Shown: in pieces, positions 40,102 through 44,480 of the stretch
Position numbering within the stretch: position 1 is the stretch's first letter
Layout: each line of letters starts with the position of its first letter
Origin: Mogibacterium sp.
Lineage (GTDB): Bacteria; Bacillota; Clostridia; Peptostreptococcales; Anaerovoracaceae
Direction: 5' to 3'
NCBI GenBank assembly: GCA_016775335.1
Contig: JAEUGJ010000004.1
Span: 1-44,480, forward strand
Length of the DNA: 44,480 bases
Program-made: the position numbers and the translations under genes
Notes under the pieces: model-generated
The model's database searches: none
Told to the model about the DNA's origin: nothing
What the model saw: only the letters and a program-made list of their open reading frames with translations

Positions 40102-40731
40102 CTATTCGTTGCGGCTTCCGTCGTAGAGGATGGTATCGCTGGTGACGCGCTTCGCTTCCTCTTCCCTCGGCGCAACACTTGGAGCGGCACTCGGAGTTAC
40201 GCTTGGAACCGCACTCGGTGCGGCGTGGGAAACCACTTCCGGTTTCACGATTTCCGGCTTTGTCACTTCCGGCTCATCCTCCTGGATGTTGGCGGTTTCG
40301 TCCGGAACGACGCGGTGCATCGGAGTTTCCTTGCGAATCTGAACTTCCGGCTTCTCTGCCTTCTCCACCGGCTTCTTGTCCTTGCGGCGAATTGCCACGT
40401 CGATATCCGACGGTGCAAAGATATAAGTGGTGCGGTTGATTTTCAGGGAACGACCGTCAATGGCGCGAGTCGCACCGGTGAGGAAATCCACGATACGGCG
40501 GGAGAATTCCTCCTCCAGTTTCTCGGTGTTGATGATTACCACCAGGCCGTGACGGATGCATTCCACCAGCGCATTACATTCTTCCATGCGCATCGGTTCC
40601 ACTACGATAACCCGGCCTCTACCGGCTTCCGAAGAACCGCTGGTTCGAACCAGCTCATCCAGCGTATTCGGAATCGGACGATCCTCGTCCTCCATTGCAA
40701 AACCCTTCTTGATTGAATCCAAAAAACCCAT
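40102..40731 (-). CDS. sepF: Cell division protein SepF
   Basis: A 209-residue SepF, the FtsZ-tethering protein of Gram-positives. The N-terminal membrane-targeting helix MGFLDSIKKGF is followed by only a short linker, then the SepF core at about 38-115 (VIVVEPMRMEECNALVECIRHG, then RRIVDFLTGATRAIDGRSLKI, TYIFAPSDIDV). Most SepF proteins stop soon after the core. Here about 90 further residues follow: charged, then Pro/Ala/Ser repeats (PSAVPSVTPSAAPSVAP) and a short conserved-looking end. SD TAGGAG precedes ATG. Confidence 0.92.
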   Translation of the reverse strand: MGFLDSIKKGFAMEDEDRPIPNTLDELVRTSGSSEAGRGRVIVVEPMRMEECNALVECIRHGLVVIINTEKLEEEFSRRIVDFLTGATRAIDGRSLKINRTTYIFAPSDIDVAIRRKDKKPVEKAEKPEVQIRKETPMHRVVPDETANIQEDEPEVTKPEIVKPEVVSHAAPSAVPSVTPSAAPSVAPREEEAKRVTSDTILYDGSRNE

Positions 40732-40779
40732 TTTTTTATCTCCTAACTCGTCATAATAGTTTGCATTTTCTTTGCCCTA

Positions 40780-40785
40780 AGTATA
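40780..40785 (-). promoter_or_regulatory. Extended -10 box for sepF
   Basis: TATACT preceded by ATGG (extended -10 TGG) on the minus strand, about 50 bases before the sepF ATG. The -35 is weak. Confidence 0.5.
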
Positions 40786-40838
40786 CCATAACCCGTTCGC
40801 CGGTACTACCAAATCCGAACAGGATTACTAATTTTCCT

Positions 40839-41513
40839 TTACTCTTCACCTTCCGATGACACCCTCACCACGCGGATGCAAAGGCCCTTGTACAGGTTAA
40901 TCAGGGACAGGCTCAGCAGCACCGCCGCCAGAATATCCGTGAACCAGTTCATCCCCGCAAGAAGGCGCACCGCCAGCGTCAAGCCGATCAGCACCAGCCC
41001 GGCCATCTCCAGTTTTGCCAGGAGCTCCTTGTATTCACGGAACAGCCGGTGCCACTCCTGCATTGCCGTGCCGAACACCACCAGGCAAAACACCGTCGTC
41101 ATAGACGGAAAGGAATTGGACGGATGGGTCTCCCCGCGGAAGAACGCCGGCCCGCAGTTTACCGTAAATATGTTACAGAAAAAAGCAAACGGAATCATCA
41201 GCGCGTACACCGGGAACAAGCACGCAATCCCCCGCAGCGACCGCAGGGTTCTTTTTTTGATGAGCACACCCACCGCCAATAAAACAAAGGACGCCGCCAC
41301 CACCAGCGCCACCCAGCCCAGCAGCTGCGTAAACGCATAAATCCACGGATGGGACCGGGTGATAAAATGCACTGCCCCGTTCAGGTGGGACAGCCCCACG
41401 TTCGTTCCGTCGGCCCCGATGGCCCGCACGTCAAACCTCAGAAGCAGCAGAAGCAGAAAGAATGCTCCCATATAAATTCCCGCATTTCGGTACGCCTGTT
41501 GTTTCCGATTCAT
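40839..41513 (-). CDS. PAP2-like membrane protein with degenerate active site
   Basis: A 224-residue protein with about six hydrophobic helices in the arrangement of PAP2 lipid phosphatases. The region equivalent to motif 2 reads HPSNSFPSMTTVF, where active enzymes have PSGH, and motif 3 reads RLLAGMNWFTDILAA, where the catalytic histidine (usually GVHWPSD) is Asn. Both catalytic histidines therefore seem absent, while Arg and Asp remain. It may be a non-enzymatic binder of lipid phosphates, or the residues may be supplied differently. The ATG has AAGGAG. It is 9 bp behind the AEC transporter gene. Confidence 0.75.
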   Translation of the reverse strand: MNRKQQAYRNAGIYMGAFFLLLLLLRFDVRAIGADGTNVGLSHLNGAVHFITRSHPWIYAFTQLLGWVALVVAASFVLLAVGVLIKKRTLRSLRGIACLFPVYALMIPFAFFCNIFTVNCGPAFFRGETHPSNSFPSMTTVFCLVVFGTAMQEWHRLFREYKELLAKLEMAGLVLIGLTLAVRLLAGMNWFTDILAAVLLSLSLINLYKGLCIRVVRVSSEGEE

Positions 41514-41522
41514 CTTCTCTCC

Positions 41523-42446
41523 TTATTTCATGTACCACATCGTCAAAAGCGGCATGCTCACGATGCACACCACCGTCGTCAGGGCGTTAATCGCCGCCGC
41601 GTATCGTTCGTCCCGGTCATTAATCTGCGCCAGCTGCGTAATCAGCGTTGCCGAAGGCGCCATGATGGCGAACAGGGTCACCAATAAAATCATTTCTCCG
41701 TCTTCCGCCAACGTCCGAATCGGCGTGCATTTGAATATCACCGCCGCGCCCAACGGCAAAATCACCATTTTCAGAGCCACTACCAGGTGTACCCGGACGT
41801 TTTGGAAAATATTTTTCCAATCTACATTATATAAAAGCATTCCGATTACAATCATGCTGATCGGTCCCAAAGCAGCCGAGAATCCGCCCAAGGTGTCCAG
41901 CGCCATCTGCGGCAGATGAATCTGCCCGAAAAACATGATGATACCCACCACCACGGTGATGAGGTTGATGTTCAGAAAGACTTTCTTCCAGTTCATATCC
42001 CGACTGCCCTTCATCATGGACGTACAGTGGGTCCAGATAAAAATACCCTGTACGCAGGAATAGGCGCTGGCGTAAATCATGTAGTGATCTCCCAGAACAC
42101 CAGCCACCAGCGGAAGAATCAGGTTCGCGCTGTTCGGGTACATAATCGATGCTTTTTCCGTGGCATCCAAGTGGCAAATTCCGCTGATAGCGTAAGTCAC
42201 CGCCATGAGAACCAGCTGCGCGGTGACGGCCGCCCCCATGGCCAGCATGAATCCGTCCCGCAGTTCCGGCGTGTACTCCGCCTGATAAGATTTTAGAATG
42301 GCGCAGGGAAGCAGCACGTAGATGCACAGCAGCGACAGCACCTTACTGTCCTCGCCTTTCAGGATTCCCAGTTTTACCATCATAAAGCCGGCCGCCATAT
42401 AGATAAAGAAAATCGTCAATTGTTTCAGTAATAATGTTGTAACCAT
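41523..42446 (-). CDS. AEC family (auxin efflux carrier-like) transporter
   Basis: A 307-residue integral membrane protein with about ten helices in two five-helix halves. Family features are the N-terminal AAGFMMVKLGILKGEDSKVLSLLCIYVLLPC, the middle YPNSANLILPLV (NxxxxxxP region), and the C-terminal APSATLITQLAQ. Family members move malate, malonate or other organic acids; the substrate is unknown. A TTAATC/TACAAT promoter is upstream. It is transcribed ahead of the PAP2-like gene. Confidence 0.88.
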   Translation of the reverse strand: MVTTLLLKQLTIFFIYMAAGFMMVKLGILKGEDSKVLSLLCIYVLLPCAILKSYQAEYTPELRDGFMLAMGAAVTAQLVLMAVTYAISGICHLDATEKASIMYPNSANLILPLVAGVLGDHYMIYASAYSCVQGIFIWTHCTSMMKGSRDMNWKKVFLNINLITVVVGIIMFFGQIHLPQMALDTLGGFSAALGPISMIVIGMLLYNVDWKNIFQNVRVHLVVALKMVILPLGAAVIFKCTPIRTLAEDGEMILLVTLFAIMAPSATLITQLAQINDRDERYAAAINALTTVVCIVSMPLLTMWYMK

Positions 42447-42495
42447 TTTGCCCTTTGTAATCTCCTTTTACTCCCTAATACCCAGTTTAACTTTT

Positions 42496-42524
42496 ATTGT
42501 ACCACTTATGGACCGGGAGATTAA
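42496..42524 (-). promoter_or_regulatory. Promoter of the AEC-PAP2 pair
   Basis: TTAATC (42519-42524), 17-base spacer, TACAAT (42496-42501) with TGG extension, minus strand. It diverges from the HU promoter about 80 bp away. Confidence 0.6.
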
Positions 42525-42606
42525 CCCTTAATTCGTATTGTCGGAAAATCTATGCAGAAAAATTGACTCAAAATACTTTTTTGCCCGAATTTCACAGTAT
42601 AGGCAC

Positions 42607-42635
42607 TTGAAACCATATTGATTTTAGGGTATTAT
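42607..42635 (+). promoter_or_regulatory. HU promoter
   Basis: TTGAAA (42607-42612), 17-base spacer, TATTAT (42630-42635); about 60 bases of leader to the ATG at 42703. Confidence 0.75.
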
Positions 42636-42702
42636 TGATAAAGCTATTGAGATGGTTCACTTCGGAACCTCCAAAATATTAAGATTACTAAGGAGAATTG
42701 AT

Positions 42703-42978
42703 ATGAACAAGGCAGAACTGATTGCACAGATGGCAGCTAAGGCTGGACTTTCCAAGGCAGATGCTGAGAAGGCGCTGAACGCATTTACTGAAACCGTTGG
42801 TGAAACTCTTGCTTCCAAGGAGAAGGTTTCCCTGGTTGGATTCGGAACTTTCGAAGCAAAGAACAGAGCCGCTAGAGAAGGCAGAAACCCTCAGACCGGC
42901 GAGACTGTTCAGATTCCGGCTTCTGTAGCTCCTACTTTCAAGGCCGGCAAGGCACTGAAGGACAAGGTAAACGCTTAG
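42703..42978 (+). CDS. hup: DNA-binding protein HU
   Basis: A 91-residue histone-like protein. MNKAELIAQMA at the start, LVGFGTFEAKNRAAREGRNPQTGE spanning the DNA-binding arm, and FKAGKALKDKVN at the end are the whole HU fold. The frame is open 51 bases upstream, but AAGGAG before ATG 42703 and the family start settle it. Codon use is strongly biased, as for a highly expressed gene. It is monocistronic with its own promoter and terminator. Confidence 0.97.
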   Translation: MNKAELIAQMAAKAGLSKADAEKALNAFTETVGETLASKEKVSLVGFGTFEAKNRAAREGRNPQTGETVQIPASVAPTFKAGKALKDKVNA

Positions 42979-43020
42979 TTTTGAATAAGCAATAAACTTA
43001 AAAGAATCATAAGTTTATAA

Positions 43021-43053
43021 AGAGGAAAACTTAAAATGAGTTTTCCTCTTTTT
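43021..43053 (+). terminator. HU terminator
   Basis: AGAGGAAAACT and AGTTTTCCTCT arms around a 7-base loop, followed by TTTTT. Confidence 0.9.
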
Positions 43054-43095
43054 GCCTTTTTGGGTAAGCTTAATGATACACTGACAACGAATAAA

Positions 43096-43169
43096 ACACC
43101 GGTGTTAATTTGCGTTGCTTGAGGGACTGCAGAACACCCTTTACACTGAAGATGTAAAGAAATTCAGTG
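43096..43169 (+). promoter_or_regulatory. Palindromes upstream of the XRE gene
   Basis: AACACCGGTGTT (43096-43107) is a perfect 12-bp palindrome. Nearer the gene, TTTACA/TGTAAA (43140-43158) and CACTGAA/TTCAGTG (ending 43169) are overlapping inverted repeats directly before the SD. They are candidate operators for the encoded repressor or a leader hairpin. No clear promoter hexamers are seen. Confidence 0.45.
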
Positions 43170-43185
43170 CACGGAGGACAAATCG

Positions 43186-43815
43186 ATGTTGAGTCAAAAC
43201 TTAAAAACAATCAGAAAGAACAAAGGCTTTACCCAGGAAGATCTTGCAAACAGACTTCACGTAACAAGGCAAACGATATCAAAATGGGAGAAGGGATACT
43301 CGGTCCCGGATGCGGATTTATTATCTAAACTTGCAGAGGAATTAGATGTTTCCGTAAGCGAGCTTCTCGGCAAGGACGAAATTCCGGCAGAGGAAACAGA
43401 TTCCCTGGCCAACCAACTTGCAAGGATTAATGAACAACTGAGCATAAAAAACAGACGAGCAAAGCGTGTCTGGAAAGCTGTAATTGTGTTCGCAATAGTA
43501 TTTTTCCTTGTAATTCCGGGCGTAACTATATTAGGTGCTATACTTTTCAATGCACACCTGGATGGCGCAGATACGGGTTATGCCGGCCGGGTGGAATATA
43601 CCTGCACCCTTGATGGAGAAGAGTATTCGTATGGCATTGAATATGACAACCACTATCACGTAACCGCCGCTGGAGGAGATTCTTTTGTGGCGGATCATAC
43701 CGATGTAGAAAACTATGATGATGCACATAAAGCGGCGGCGGCAATTGAGGATTATTTTAGAAATCACGGAGGGACTGCAGAACAAACCGAAGTGAAGGGA
43801 CTGGAATTAGATTAA
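43186..43815 (+). CDS. Membrane-anchored XRE-family regulator
   Basis: A 209-residue protein. Residues 4-60 are a Cro/C1-type helix-turn-helix (LKTIRKNKGFTQEDLANRLHV, then TRQTISKWEKGYSVPDADLL). A short helix and a basic stop-transfer stretch (KNRRAKR) lead into one membrane helix at about 94-118. An outside domain of about 90 residues (DGEEYSYGIEYDNHYHVTAAG) follows, rich in acidic and aromatic residues and not recognised. Such proteins may sense an extracellular or envelope signal. GGAGG stands 8 bases before the ATG. A 16-bp sequence upstream of the gene is repeated near its 3' end. Confidence 0.85.
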   Translation: MLSQNLKTIRKNKGFTQEDLANRLHVTRQTISKWEKGYSVPDADLLSKLAEELDVSVSELLGKDEIPAEETDSLANQLARINEQLSIKNRRAKRVWKAVIVFAIVFFLVIPGVTILGAILFNAHLDGADTGYAGRVEYTCTLDGEEYSYGIEYDNHYHVTAAGGDSFVADHTDVENYDDAHKAAAAIEDYFRNHGGTAEQTEVKGLELD

Positions 43816-43873
43816 TCCGCAGATAAAAATAAAATGGTTCTTCACTTTTTCTTGAAGATTGTAACAAAAGAAC

Positions 43874-44027
43874 AAACCTGCACCGGTCAGCAACAGCTTG
43901 ACTATGAGCCTCGAAGAGCATGCAATTAGGCTGCTGCCAGGTGACACGTCGCGGATCCTCCGCTCGTGCCAGCCTAGCATGCTCTTGCTCATCGTCAAGC
44001 CGAGATTGCTTCCCGGATGCAGGTTCT
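43874..44027. repeat. 154-bp imperfect palindrome, AACCTGCA-ended
   Basis: Left end AACCTGCACCGG then AGCAA and CTTGACTATGAG; the right end is the inverse with few changes. AGGCT/AGCCT and GCGGA/TCCGC pairs continue toward a centre near 43953. The outer 30 bp match the terminator palindrome at 345-436, so both belong to one repeat type. It follows the XRE gene by about 60 bp and could terminate it, though the U tract is poor. Confidence 0.75.
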
Positions 44028-44067
44028 TTCATTACCTGGGCGCCGGCAAATTGAGATAATCCGAATC

Positions 44068-44123
44068 GTGTTGGCGTGACCAGATTGAAGATAAAGGCTT
44101 TGCAGGGAGGTCGACTCCAACAA
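44068..44123. repeat. GTTGGCG/CTCCAAC dispersed element, copy at 44.07 kb
   Basis: TGTTGGCGTGACC, an AAAGGCTTTGC core and GGTCGACTCCAACA, closest to the copy at 6194, which also has GTCGAC. The right arm carries one mismatch. Confidence 0.7.
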
Positions 44124-44163
44124 AGACCCCGGTAAGCCGGCGGTGCTTTTGAGACTCCCGGGT

Positions 44164-44420
44164 GGCCGGCGACCTCCTCCTTTTGCTCCCCGCTAACCGC
44201 TAGCCCTTGTGGCTCCGTTCTGGGGAGCAAAATCTTCACATTTCCGCCGCCGGATTTCGCCCTCTCGAGCGGCCGGCGACCTCCTCCTTTTGCTCCCCGC
44301 TAACCGCTAGCCCTTGAAGCTCCGTTTCGGGGAGCAAAATCTTCACATTTCCGCCGCCGAATTTGGCCCGCCCGGGCGACCGGCGGCCTCCGCTCTTTGC
44401 TCCCCGCTCCCCGCTAGCCC
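44164..44420. repeat. 107-bp tandem repeat, about 2.4 units
   Basis: CCGGCGACCTCCTCC-type units start near 44166, 44273 and 44380, 107 bp apart. Each full unit holds a hairpin with perfect 11-bp arms TTTTGCTCCCC and GGGGAGCAAAA (44181-44232; 44288-44339) and ATCTTCACATTTCCGCCGCC after it. The third unit is cut off at the CTAGCCC stage. No protein is supported; the last 60 bases of the window (44421-44480) show nothing recognisable. Confidence 0.85.
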
Positions 44421-44480
44421 TTGAACCTGGATTCCCGCGAATCCACACTAGCTTAACACTAACTATATAGCCTGAATCCC

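Noticed and set aside
43757..44239. Minus-strand 160-codon frame at the right end
   Set aside because: It overlaps the XRE gene end and two palindromic repeats, with composition like repeat DNA and no SD.

Overview
The window comes from a Gram-positive, strictly anaerobic Clostridia-type bacterium of medium G+C, plausibly in or near the Eubacteriales/Anaerovoracaceae. This is inferred from gene content, not from a search: a six-gene Rnf complex in the clostridial order C-D-G-E-A-B, SepF, an ECF transporter module, HU, a long glutamine synthetase, strong purine-rich Shine-Dalgarno (SD) sites, and sigma-A type TTGACA/TATAAT promoters. Nearly all genes lie on the minus strand. The plus strand carries only tRNA-Lys, a small zinc-ribbon protein, HU and an XRE regulator.

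Layout. 0.4-6.1 kb: a likely operon of DUF445 protein, hotdog thioesterase, L-cysteine desulfidase-like protein and SulP anion transporter, preceded by an EamA transporter. 6.3-6.9 kb: tRNA-Gly(CCC) and a possible 0.3 kb inverted-repeat element. 6.9-11.4 kb: ecfA1-ecfA2-ecfT-trmB-aminotransferase, where trmB runs in frame into the aminotransferase without a stop. 11.6-14.7 kb: ppx-ppk1 polyphosphate pair. 15.4 kb: trxA. 15.9-21.0 kb: rnfCDGEAB. 21.2-26 kb: Orn/Lys/Arg decarboxylase-like enzyme, serS, large glutamine synthetase. 26-31.7 kb: UPF0182 membrane protein and a very acidic zinc-ribbon membrane protein. 32.1 kb: tRNA-Lys(CTT) behind two tandem promoters. 32.6-36 kb: an HPr-kinase/PEPCK-like P-loop protein, a 73-residue membrane protein and an SPFH protein. 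The last two sit behind what reads as a complete manganese (yybP-ykoY) riboswitch with its own promoter and terminator. 36-39 kb: argJ-argB-cbiL with an ARG-box-like site over the promoter. 39.7-43.8 kb: zinc-ribbon protein, sepF, a PAP2-like protein lacking its catalytic histidines, an AEC transporter, HU and a membrane-anchored XRE regulator.

The intergenic DNA is unusually structured. At least seven different hairpin or tandem repeat types occur: 86-bp array, dispersed GTTGGCG/CGCCAAC elements, AACCTGCA-ended palindromes, TTCACGCT triple palindromes, paired 41-bp hairpins, 96-bp array and 107-bp array. None encodes a convincing protein. They fill almost every gap longer than 300 bp.

The most interesting single observation is the Mn2+-type riboswitch controlling an SPFH/small membrane protein pair rather than a recognised manganese exporter. 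All family assignments are by eye from motifs; no database search was run.
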